Assembly (NCBI GenBank): GCA_947172415.1
Contig: OX359195.1
Coordinates: 5,989,501-6,053,500, forward strand
Direction: 5' to 3'
Length of the DNA stretch: 64,000 nucleotides
From: Chondrosia reniformis
Taxonomy: Eukaryota; Porifera; Demospongiae; Chondrillida; Chondrillidae
Positions 36,201 to 46,486 of this stretch are shown piece by piece; position 1 is the first letter of the stretch; every line of letters begins with the position of its first letter. Below the pieces are notes generated by a model. It did not search any database. It had not been told where the DNA came from and worked only from the letters and a program-made list of their open reading frames with translations. A program made the translations under genes and the position numbers.

Positions 36201-39200
36201 TTTCATAACTGATTAAAACTTAGACTCTATATATACTTGAAAGATTCCATACCTGTATCCTCTACCTCCCCCCCAGTCACTACTCAGATAAAATGTAGTG
36301 TTTGGAACGTAAGTGGTTTAGGCAATAAATTAGGTAACAATTTAATAGCTAATATTATGTTTCACCTAGATTTAGATATTCTTTGTGTTTGTGAAACTTT
36401 CTTAAGGAACAATGATTGTCCTCCTTCTAACCATAATTATATTTGGTTTGGCTCTAATAGGAAACTGTTATCAAAGAAAGCCACCAGAGGCTCTGGTGGT
36501 GTTGGGGTCTTTATTAATCAATCACTATTGAGGTCATTTAATGTTAATGTTCTAGATAATTCAGTAGATGATATTCTCTGGCTCAGCTTCACTAGTATCA
36601 CACAAATGTTTGTTGACTTTGTCCTGTGTGTTGGCTACCTTCCGCCAGTAGGCTCTAGTAGAGGTGACACATCAGTAGAATTTTTTGATACTCTTATATC
36701 CCAGACCTACAAATTTCAAGATTTTGGTAACTTCTTTATCTGTGGTGATTTTAATGCCCGATGTGGCACTCTTAAGGACCCCCTAGAAGATGTATTCCCT
36801 AGACAAATTCTCGATAGAACAGTGAACTCACATGGTGTAAAGCTCATGGAATTCCTCAATAGTTGTGACATGTGCTTACTAAATGGAAGAACCCACTCCA
36901 ATAATCAAGGTAACTACAATGACTTTACTTCTATCTCCCCAAAAGGCTCTGCTGTAGTAGACTACTGTCTGTTGCCCTCCGAGTTTGTTGATAGATATAA
37001 AAACCTTTCTATTATCACTATGACAGAGTTATTGGCCCTCCTGTCTCACCTAGATACACTACAGAAACTGTCAGACCACTCTATTCTCACATGGGATCTT
37101 GTTGTTAACAATGAAAATTCTGCAATTCAACTCTGTCCCAACTCACAATCTCACACCCCTTTAATATGTAAACCTTCAATCCCTTCACCCCCCTCTCCTA
37201 TCGCAGATACTCCCACTGATTCTCAATCTCTAAATCAAATCTTGACACTAATAGAAAGCCTCCAGGACCCTTCTATAGTTACATACCCCTCCCTAGAAGC
37301 CAATTACAGTACATTTCTCAGTACTATTATCCCCCCTGCCCCCCACACTACTTCAGTTTTACATAAATCTTCCTCCAGTTACATTAGATCCTTTAAAAAA
37401 CCCTGGTGGAGTAGCTCCCTTACTGCAGCTAGGAAAACCCTTAAAAGTACACAGAGGAGATGGTTAAAAAATAAATCAGATCAGAACCTGTTTATGAAGT
37501 ACAAGGTTGCCCAAAGACATTTTGATAAGTTAGTCAGAAATTCTAAACGATCTCTAATTAGGAAGAAACGAGAGAATCTATTAAGAATGCTGTCCAAAAA
37601 CCAAAGGAAGTTTTGGAAAACCTTTGACAGAATCTCAATAGCTAGTGAAAGGGCACAAAAAAGAGGCATACCTAGACAAGTTAGACTGCATAATGGTAAT
37701 CTAAGTAATGATCCTAGGGTTGTTAAAGATTCTTGGTTGTCCTTCTTCAAAAGTATTTATGCAGGAACAACTGACTGTAACCCAGCAGGTAACCCTTTGG
37801 TCTCCCAAATAACACCTGACTATGATGTAAACCACATTAACACTGATCATGACCCCAGTAATGAGTTACCTAACCCTCTAATGCCCCCAGAGGAATTAGA
37901 TGTGACTATTACCCCTGAGGAGATTGATTTAGCTATTAGCCTATTAGGAGAAAACAAATCCCCCGGATTAGATGGAATTACTACCTCAATTCCTAAAAAT
38001 GAAATGGTCAAGAGATACCTACTCGTGCTTTATAACTATTGCTTTGACTCTGGACTAATTCCTTCCTCTTGGGATAACACCTTAATATGCCCTATCCCTA
38101 AAAATAACAATGACCCCTACTCCCCTGAAAATTACAGAGGCATTGCCATACAATCAATCATCCTAAAGGTTTTCTGCCACATACTTAACAAAAGACTGAG
38201 TTCGTACTTAGAAATTAACGATTTACTTGTTGAGGAACAGTATGGATTTAGAAAACAAAGAAGCTGTGCCGACCATCTTTTCTCTTTAAGTAGTGTAACT
38301 GAAGCTAGAATGAAAATGAAATTAGACACCTTTGTCTGCTTTATTGACTTTAGGAAAGCCTTCGACTCTATCCCTAGAAATCATCTCTGGGATAAACTAC
38401 AGAGGATTGGTGTAAGAGGCAAATTACTTAAGGTTATTCAAAGTATGTACTCTAATGTCCACTACACAATAAAGCTTAACGATACCTTTACAGAATACTT
38501 TAAGGTAGATCAGGGTGTAAAACAAGGATGCCCCCTCTCCCCTACACTTTTCAATATTTACATTAATGACTTAGCCATAGACCTCAAAAAGTGCCAGCTT
38601 GGCCTCAATATATATAATGATAAATTAAGTTGCCTTCTCTATGCAGATGATATTGCAACCTGTGCCGAATCAGTAAATGATTTACAATGTCTACTAGATA
38701 TACTTCATGTTTGGTGTGCTAAATGGCAACTCCAAATTAACACCAATAAGACTAAGGTCATTCATTTCCGCCCGACTCAACACAAACTATCACAGTTCAA
38801 ATTTCATATAGGCTCCTCTCACATAGAATACACCAAAGATTATAATTACTTAGGTTTATCACTAAATGAACATTTAACCTGGAGCAATTCCATTGCATTA
38901 ATATCCAAGAAAGCCTCCAAAGCTGCCAACCTCTTAACAGCTAAATCTAGAGCGTATGGTAACTTCCATTATAATGTCTTTAGTCATCTATACCGAACAC
39001 TAGTCCTAAGTATAATTAGTTATAGCTCACATGTCTGGGGTGCAAAAGAATATCAATCCCTTGAATTGGTACAAAACAATGTCATGAGATCATTTATAGG
39101 CCTTGGTAAGACTGCTCCTCTTGTCGGACTCATGGGTGAACTAAACTGGAAGCCATTACACTGGCATACTAAATTTACCACCATTAAATTCTGGCATCAC

Positions 39201-40061
39201 CTTTGTGGTCTCCCTATTAAATGCATGCCCAAGAAGGTATTATTGTTTTTAGCCAAACTTAACCTCAAAGATACATGGTATAGCAATGTTATGGATGTAA
39301 TCTCTAAATTAATTACCCCCAATGATGCTCCTTATCCTGCTATTTCTAACCCCAGTAATTTCATGAACACCATCATGTATGATAGATCACACTTCCTCAG
39401 TCATACAATGCAACTTATAAATAAATTAGCCTTACAAGATTGGACCTTAAGACTAGACACTATAGACAAAAATAGTAGATCTGGGGGCAGGTTAGCTGAC
39501 TACAGGCTCATTAAGAGAACGCCCTCAACTGATGACTATATAAGGACTGGTAATTTTGATAAAAGGAGAGTCCTGGCAGCCCTGAGGTGTGGGTGCCTCC
39601 CTCTCGAAATTGAGAAGGGCAGATTGAGACACCCTAAGGTTGATCTGGAGAGCAGCAGGATTTGCCAGCTGTGTAACTGTGGTGCAATAGAGGACTCCAC
39701 TCATTTTATTACAACCTGTCCAGCTTTCAATCATATAAGATGTAATCTTTTTGCTGAATGCTCACTTTTATCCCCTAACTTCTACTCTTACCCAAGTATC
39801 CAAAAAAAACATTTCATCCTAACATACCAAATCAAAAGATCTCAAATTATATTTACAGTATGTACATTCATCGTAAATCTCTCACTCATTCTCACTAATT
39901 TTTGTTCCATAAAGGTTTTGTAATACACACACCCTCCCTGCATGGCCCTGGAAATGTATACCCAGTGACTTGTAAACCCACCATGGGTTGGGCTATTTCT
40001 GACTGATCTTTTTTTTCAGAATAGCATGTCACATTAATAAAAATCATTATTATTATTATAG
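36200..40061 (+). mobile_element. Non-LTR retrotransposon (LINE), nearly complete
   Basis: Spans the uninterrupted endonuclease-reverse transcriptase frame, a short 3' untranslated region and a terminal ATT-type repeat at about 40046-40061. Its 5' boundary is approximate because no first ORF or ATG is seen. Inserted between the upstream region and the first exon of array unit C. Confidence 0.8.
36237..39923 (+). CDS. LINE ORF2-type endonuclease / reverse transcriptase
   Basis: 1228 codons without a stop. Apurinic-type endonuclease motifs are present: VWNVSGLG, VCETFL, FICGDFNAR and LSDHSILTWDL. The reverse transcriptase has YGFRKQRSCADHL, FIDFRKAFDSIPR, QGVKQGCPLSPTLFN and the catalytic YADD. 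A C-terminal Cys/His motif, CQLCNCGAIEDSTHFITTC, follows. The overall layout fits the CR1/L2/Jockey group, but I cannot fix the clade. The frame begins at a TTG and the first in-frame ATG is inside the endonuclease domain, so the copy is probably slightly 5'-truncated. Intact catalytic motifs suggest recent insertion. A fragment of a relative is at 8.5 kb. Confidence 0.9.
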   Translation: MKDSIPVSSTSPPVTTQIKCSVWNVSGLGNKLGNNLIANIMFHLDLDILCVCETFLRNNDCPPSNHNYIWFGSNRKLLSKKATRGSGGVGVFINQSLLRSFNVNVLDNSVDDILWLSFTSITQMFVDFVLCVGYLPPVGSSRGDTSVEFFDTLISQTYKFQDFGNFFICGDFNARCGTLKDPLEDVFPRQILDRTVNSHGVKLMEFLNSCDMCLLNGRTHSNNQGNYNDFTSISPKGSAVVDYCLLPSEFVDRYKNLSIITMTELLALLSHLDTLQKLSDHSILTWDLVVNNENSAIQLCPNSQSHTPLICKPSIPSPPSPIADTPTDSQSLNQILTLIESLQDPSIVTYPSLEANYSTFLSTIIPPAPHTTSVLHKSSSSYIRSFKKPWWSSSLTAARKTLKSTQRRWLKNKSDQNLFMKYKVAQRHFDKLVRNSKRSLIRKKRENLLRMLSKNQRKFWKTFDRISIASERAQKRGIPRQVRLHNGNLSNDPRVVKDSWLSFFKSIYAGTTDCNPAGNPLVSQITPDYDVNHINTDHDPSNELPNPLMPPEELDVTITPEEIDLAISLLGENKSPGLDGITTSIPKNEMVKRYLLVLYNYCFDSGLIPSSWDNTLICPIPKNNNDPYSPENYRGIAIQSIILKVFCHILNKRLSSYLEINDLLVEEQYGFRKQRSCADHLFSLSSVTEARMKMKLDTFVCFIDFRKAFDSIPRNHLWDKLQRIGVRGKLLKVIQSMYSNVHYTIKLNDTFTEYFKVDQGVKQGCPLSPTLFNIYINDLAIDLKKCQLGLNIYNDKLSCLLYADDIATCAESVNDLQCLLDILHVWCAKWQLQINTNKTKVIHFRPTQHKLSQFKFHIGSSHIEYTKDYNYLGLSLNEHLTWSNSIALISKKASKAANLLTAKSRAYGNFHYNVFSHLYRTLVLSIISYSSHVWGAKEYQSLELVQNNVMRSFIGLGKTAPLVGLMGELNWKPLHWHTKFTTIKFWHHLCGLPIKCMPKKVLLFLAKLNLKDTWYSNVMDVISKLITPNDAPYPAISNPSNFMNTIMYDRSHFLSHTMQLINKLALQDWTLRLDTIDKNSRSGGRLADYRLIKRTPSTDDYIRTGNFDKRRVLAALRCGCLPLEIEKGRLRHPKVDLESSRICQLCNCGAIEDSTHFITTCPAFNHIRCNLFAECSLLSPNFYSYPSIQKKHFILTYQIKRSQIIFTVCTFIVNLSLILTNFCSIKVL

Positions 40062-40534
40062 GTGCTCGGATAGCTGAAATGTTCGGATAACTGAAGTTTT
40101 GATAATTTAAAGAGCCTATAGTGTACATATCGCTCACTAAACTAATCACTAATTGTCTGTTTAAATGGCTCGTTTCTAGCTTTACTTCAATGTTTAGAGC
40201 TCTCATATTATACTACGATTCCCAGCTGGCAAGATTGCGCAATGATGGCGTCGTTCGGTTAATCGACGCCCTATACTGTAGTATGATAATTAATGTTTGT
40301 ATTTTGCTGCTGAGATAGTGTGATTGTTTCCAGTTTAAGTTATATATGCTGTTATTATAAATTTGTAATAATCCAGATTTCTCTCTATTAATAGACTCTC
40401 CTTGAAGTTATGATTCCTATAGTACACTGCAGCCAATCATTGAAAGGTAGGCTTGCTATGTACTTGTGGGCAAAGTCTTGTGGTAGTGAAACACATGCAT
40501 GTCCTTTCAGGCTTCCACTAAAATAGACTACAAT
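40062..40534. other. Flank between LINE and array unit C
   Basis: No gene recognised. 'cggatagctgaaatgttcgg' near 40070 resembles termini of pogo-type elements but no matching end was found. The conserved leader 'gtcctttcaggcttccac' lies just before the start of unit C. Confidence 0.4.
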
Positions 40535-43509
40535 ATGGCGGAAGGAGGTGGATATAACAGGAACGTTAAAGAAGTCGAGATTATCATTAAAATACATTAT
40601 ACGAGACTTTTGGAACAGCTAAATGTAACAAATCTGGTCGACTACTTGTACGAGAAGGGATTCGTGAGCGGACAATTGAAGGAGAAGATAGAAATAAGAA
40701 CGAAATCAGACGGTCGACGAGAAGGCAATAAACTATACATTGACCATCTCGTCTCGAATGGCACACTGTCCACTTTAGAAAAGTTTGCTCAATTACTCAT
40801 CGACACCTCTGATAAACTCTGTAACGAAGTACACAGGGAATGGGGAACTACTTTATTGAAGGAAGTTGAAGAGAAGAATGGGGGAGTGGCTGAGCGCCTG
40901 GAACAACTACGAATAAGTAGGACGCCTGTACAATTTATGTCTCTTAAAAGTAAGACTAATTTTAAAAATGTATTTTTGTATTTAGCATCTGCTCCTATGA
41001 AAAACCTTCAAATTAAGCTAACCAACGAATACATAAGGATTAAGGACAAGTTTCGTGATGCTTGTAAAGAAGGTCCACCTTCTCTAGAAGATCTAAAGAC
41101 GTGTTGCTGTGACCAAATAGAAGCTGCCTTTAACGATCGGCCAAATTACACTAAAGCAGAAGATGATGTTGAGTTATGTAAAGATCTGGAGAAGCTGCTT
41201 CGTATATTATTCTTTCGTTTGAATAAATGGATCAGTTTTGAGTTTCTGGAGCGAGTTGTGGATTACTTTAAACTGACACTTGAATCAGTAGCCGAGGAAA
41301 TAGAAGACTACAAGGTATGATAATTTGGCTGTCACTGATTTATAAACCATAACATTAAAATTATCAATTTTTTGTAATGTATACTGCCAAAGTATAATCT
41401 ATCAAGTTCCAAAATAATATTATAGTTTATTGTTGAATGTACAGATCAAATTGAAGCCTTTTCTTGAAGAAAGGTTGACTAAAATATACGAGCTACAACA
41501 GATCCACAAGGAGGAGTGTGAAAATAAAGAAGGATTCCTAAAACTAGCTGTACACTATGGACTGGATGCAGGTGGTTTGCGAGTGAAAGATTTGTTAGAA
41601 GAGCGAGACTTTCTTGCTGACAGTTTGGAGATTCCTAGATACTTATTAATTCCACAGACATGGAGGAGGGGAAACTCCATCACAATAGTGTACTGGACAT
41701 TGGAGGAACTCGAGGAATCAGTCACTAAACAAATCAGGGTTAAGAAATCAGAGCTGATAGCTCACAAAATTGAATGAATCCAATTAGGGAGTCTAGATCG
41801 TATTGTGATTGATCTTCAAGCAAAGTCTGTAAAAGATATGTCTACCGTAAGTTCAACCAATCTATATACATAATCATCTAATCTGTACTTCATTGGAATG
41901 GAAAGTTTCTCTGAAAAACTTAAGCAGTGGCTAAATGTACAACTGAGAGTCTAATTTATCCATTCACAAATTTTTTCAATTCTACATTCTGTTGGTAACT
42001 GAGCTATATTATCATGTATTCATATGTATAGACAGACAGACATTGGAAGTTCAAACTTTATGAAACTTGCTTGAGGTATATCAAACCTCCGGTGAAGTTG
42101 CGTGAAAATAGATCGAAGTTCATGCAATTGAAGTCAATGCCTACCCTCAAATTGACAGCATTAAACAACACATTTTTCCTTTGATTTTTTCATCTCGTCC
42201 TCGTTATCACTTGAAATACTTCCAAATTTATGTGCCTGTATTATGTGTATCAAAAGGGATCCTCTCTAAGTAGGGATGGCCAAAAGATGGCCATCCTGTG
42301 TATTATCAATTATCACCTCACAAATTAGCAATAGCCTCATCTCTATATGTAAGAAAAAGAGATATTGATTTTTGAATTGTACCTATTGTTCTTTAGCTAC
42401 TTTGCAAATGTAGTAGAGCATTAAAACATGTTTATGGAGTTATAAATGACTGCAAATGTAACCAAAAATCAATTTGTTGTTGATTTATGAGATGATAAGT
42501 GATAATACATATTGAATAGGGTAGCCATGTTTTTGGCCATCCCTATACTTGGTACTATTGTACTCTCTGGTATAATTATAATAGGTAATCATTTTTACCA
42601 CCATTTTTATTTACTGCATTTCTCCTTTTACAGGGTCACACTGTAAAGTCAACCATGCTGCCTGACATGCCTATACCAACCGCTGGAGCTACAGCCTGTA
42701 TTGCAGGGAGTGATATATTTGTTTGTGGTGGAGTGTGCAATGACTCACAAAATGAAAGAATAGTGCAACAATTCAACTTGGAAGATGGCAAGTGGAATAC
42801 ACTTCCTCCAGCTCCACAATTCCGTTGTCAAGCAACAGTCATAAATGGCCTCCTAACATTGATAGGAGGTCTAGATTCCGAGACCAGGAAAGTTACCGGA
42901 CAACTATCAACTTTTATAGAACACAAATGGAAGTCTGTCTACCCACCAATGCCAACAGAGAGATTCCAACCCTCTGTACTTTACCATGACAACTTCCTCA
43001 TTGTAGCTGGAGGACTGATTTGTTTGGATACCGACAGTATTGATGTAATGAACACATCAACAAAGGAATGGATCCAGCCAAGACACCTGACACTACCACA
43101 GCCATTGTCATACCACCAAATGACACTCTGCAAAGATAGGCTGTGTGTTTTCAGTTGCCTTAATAGTAAACTATGGAGTATTCCAATCATTGACATCACT
43201 CAAACTGTAAATAATGAAGAAATTTCGACAGCAATAAAATGGAAAGAAGGGAGACCACTATTCCTGCCACATTTCTTTTCTTCCATCCTGCAAACCAGTG
43301 TATTACCAATGGTAATAGATCAAATCTCAAATGATATTCTTGTGTACGATGCCACTCAGGACAAGTGGATCAAAGTTGGAAAGTGCAGCGTACACCAAAG
43401 TTTGGCTACCTCATTATCAATCGGTCCCAAGTCATTCATTGTGCTCGGTGGAATAAGTAATATCGATCGGAAACAATTATCTTCTGTTGAATTACTAAAG
43501 ATTAACTAA
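40535..43509 (+). pseudogene. Array unit C: CARD - helical region - Kelch, with internal stop
   Basis: Same exon layout as unit B: 40535-40916, 40986-41314, 41445-41846 and 42634-43509. In the third exon the codon that reads W in B, D and E ([11 protein letters not shown]) is TGA at 41775-41777, so translation would stop after AHKIE and lose the Kelch domain, giving a protein of about 347 residues. The remaining exons are otherwise open and the 292-codon Kelch exon is intact (IFVCGG, LTLIGG, LIVAGG, FIVLGG), so inactivation is recent or the short CARD-helical form is used. The LINE lies between this unit and its ancestral upstream region. Confidence 0.75.
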
Positions 43510-43879
43510 TTAGTGTACATGCACCTCCATTTGTAACAGTGTTTGAAATTATCAATTTTTTCTACAATTCATGAATACAAAACTTAACTCAATTTTCCAT
43601 ATTCTAAAAAGACTAAATACATCAAATGAAATACAACATGTTTGTAATTCAGAAAGCCTATAATTATATAACACTTGTGGTTCACACAATACTTTAAAGG
43701 GAATGGTTCAAATACAAACTGCACAAACAGAAAGAAGTTTGTTAATAACTTTAAGGTTAACTGCAACGTTAGGATTATAATACGCATATATATATGTGTA
43801 ATGGTTACGTAAAAGTATTGCATTATATATATAGAATCATACAGCTCTATAGTAATAGATTTTATTTAAAATACATGTA

Positions 43880-44264
43880 CAGTGGACCCTTGCCAATCCG
43901 AATTGCATTAATCCGAACCCTCACAAATCCGAATGAGGAATAACTAATCATACGTCACCGCCAAGCCAAACATTTTGGCCTTACGTGGACGATTCCAGGT
44001 TAAATACGTGTAATGGCGTCTATAACGAAGGCCAAGAGAGCGCACAAGACCCTAACTGTCGATCTCAAACTGAAGCTGTTCGACCAGATCGGAAAGAAAT
44101 CCTATACTGTGCTCTGTGACAAAAATTGAGTGTTGATAATTAAGACTATATTTGTACTTTGTACACATTTTGTGAAACTTTTACTAATATGAACAAATTT
44201 ACTAATCTGAGCACATTCCTGTAGCCTTTGGGACAATGCTTTTCGAAATGGCGAGGGTCCACTG
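43880..44264. mobile_element. pogo/Tigger-type non-autonomous element, copy 1
   Basis: Termini 'cagtggacccttgcc' and 'gcgagggtccactg' are inverted repeats flanked by TA on both sides, the target duplication of pogo/Tc1-type elements. Inside, a short frame reads MASITKAKRAHKTLTVDLKL then KLFDQIGKKS, the start of a CENP-B/psq-type DNA-binding domain of Tigger transposase. 385 bp, deleted for the catalytic domain. Confidence 0.85.
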
Positions 44265-44514
44265 TACAATACTTCAAATAAAATGTCCACATAAAACTAA
44301 TACAAATTGTTTACCTTGTAAACTAGTACACTTCCTGTTTACCATGTAAACTAGTACACTTCCTGTGCACCCTTTTTAGTAGTGGCAGTAGGATGTCTGT
44401 ATACTTGACTGTATGAGTCACGGAGCAGTGCATATGGAAAGCAGTTTTCCAACTGATCCATTGAAATAAAGGGAGTCATTTGTACAAGCTACATAGAATA
44501 GAAATACTCTCAAA

Positions 44515-44650
44515 GTGATAATCAAACCACAAGTAATCATTTACAAAGAGGGAAAACATTAAAGAAGCAATTGTTGGGAATCGAAGCCATAACAGCTGGT
44601 TATGACCACCAGTGCTCTGCCACTGAGCTACAATTGCCACAGCAATGCCC
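44515..44650 (-). repeat. tRNA-derived SINE, copy 4
   Basis: Minus-strand A-box TAGCTCAGTGGCAGAGC and B-box-like GGCTTCGATTCC, acceptor GCAATTG region, anticodon position TCA as in copies 1 and 2; tail 'aatcaaaccacaagtaat' on +. Confidence 0.75.
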
Positions 44651-45119
44651 CCTTCATGTTTCCCCTCTTACACTAACTACAAAGCAGCAGTTAGTCTTCA
44701 TTCACATGTAACTTAACAACACTTTAGTAAGGATGGAAAAATGACATTGTATGTTTTACACATAATACTATGGGATGGCATACCAGATCTAGTAACAGAT
44801 ATATTGCCCCTCGGTGCCTAGGACCATCTTTCTCTCTCTCCACTTCCTGACCGAGCTTCATTCTTGAAGAAGTAAACTACGTACATGGAGAATGGTCAGA
44901 TGTGTAATGGTATCCATGGTTACCATTCTTTAGCAGTCAACATACCACTAAGAATTCCTTCATCTTTTCTTTCTGGTGGTGTTCACCATAAAAGGAAAAT
45001 ATGGACCCACCAATGCTGTGCACGGCAATTGCCAGGCAATGAGCATTGTTTTCATGAGCTATACATAGAAATGAACCATCAATTAACCCTCAACGTTATC
45101 AATATCTTGTCTCTACTGT

Positions 45120-45215
45120 AAAGAGGGATCAAACATTAAAGAAACAATTGCTACATGGGAATCAAACCCAAGATCACCATGTTCATGCTCTGCCATTGAG
45201 CTACAATTACCACAT
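45120..45215 (-). repeat. tRNA-derived SINE, copy 5 (partial)
   Basis: Contains 'gggaatcaaaccca' and 'gctctgccattgagctacaa', the B-box and A-box regions on the minus strand, but lacks the tail and has a changed anticodon arm. Confidence 0.65.
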
Positions 45216-45879
45216 GCAGCTCCAGCACATGATCAGATATGTACTTAAGTGTGTACCTGCTAAAATATAGGTACCATATACCCTCATATTTAAAGTATCT
45301 TGAATGTGTATATATAGTTGTCCTAATTAGTGAACTATATAATTAAGGATGATAATCAGGCAATGTATGAAAATCTATTTATAGTTTGTAGATACAGGTT
45401 TCCTGTTGAAAGCGGTTGACAGTCTATATGGAAATGGGAGTGTTTTAATTAGAACTTTCACACTTAGGCTACATGTTGCATTATAGAATCCAATGTTTAG
45501 ACAATATATTGCATTAATTGACAATTTATATTGACTTGTTCAAGCTCAAGTATATTCAGATTACAGACCCTTATGTCTGTATTACAGAGGTACATAATGC
45601 ACATATAGTATTATATATACGTAGTATTTCATTGCTGATATATAAGATTGTTATATAATATATATATATATGTATTTTCTTCTGTTCTTATATTTGCATA
45701 AAACCTTTCAGTCTTGAGCAAAAGGAATGAATTTGAGCAAAAGAAATGAATCGTGTGAGATTATTCTCTGAGAGACCCAAATCTGTTTTTGTATGATATA
45801 TAGCTTTTAGGTGGCTAATCATAAAATTTAAGTAACTTAACCATACACTTCTGTGTTTGGCATTCCTACTTCTATAACA

Positions 45880-46442
45880 TCACTTTTTGTAAATGTTTTT
45901 CATTTACTTGTATTCCCCCTTTTTATATTACTTGTTTTAAATTGGTTTGAAAGTTTTCCTGGCGAAAATCTCGAAATAACGTCTTAGACAAGAGAAATAT
46001 GCCGAAAACCATATCTTAAGTAAAAATGGCGTCCGAGAAGACTACGCTTTTCACAATTAACATGCTTTTTGTAGAGCGCATTCAGGTTTAGGGCCGTCTA
46101 GTCCCTAGTTCGGAAATATTTATGACGATTTATAACTTGTACGTGCCCGCATAAGTTCGCATATTAGCGCTAGTCTATTCAATAAAAGAAGAAAAAATGA
46201 AAAAATGAATTTTGGAAATGGGCCTATTCTTGGTTAGCCACTTTTTGAGCGCTGTAGAGCGTGTAGAGCGTCGAAACATGTTTTGGTATTTAGAAAAGCA
46301 TGCATTAATGGCTGCAAATAACCGAATATAACCGAAAATCGCTTCGTTGGTGATTTATGAGGTGTTGATTGCTAATACATTGGACAGGGCGGTCATTTTT
46401 TTCGGCCATTCTTACTTAGAGAGTACTACCGTACTCTCTGAT
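45880..46442 (+). repeat. MITE-like element X upstream of unit D
   Basis: Begins near 'cactttttgtaaatg', passes 'cctggcgaaaatctcgaaat', and ends with the small palindrome 'gagagtactaccgtactctc' at about 46420-46439. Closely related copies are at 62730-63295 and, diverged, at 55428-56142 and in the Kelch introns. Its end is only about 45 bp from the unit D start codon. Confidence 0.7.
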
Positions 46443-46486
46443 ATTGGGTGTGTCCTTTAGGCTCCCACGCTTAAATAGACCGCAAT

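Larger units (their letters stand above)
44265..45879. other. Spacer between units C and D with SINEs
   Basis: Holds two SINE copies, a repeat of 'gtaaactagtacacttcctg', and the diverged upstream region of array units (45260-45830). A 78-codon open frame at 44885-45121 shows no domain. Confidence 0.5.

Noticed and set aside
44885-45121. 78-codon frame between units C and D
   Set aside because: No domain, no splice context, surrounded by SINE copies.
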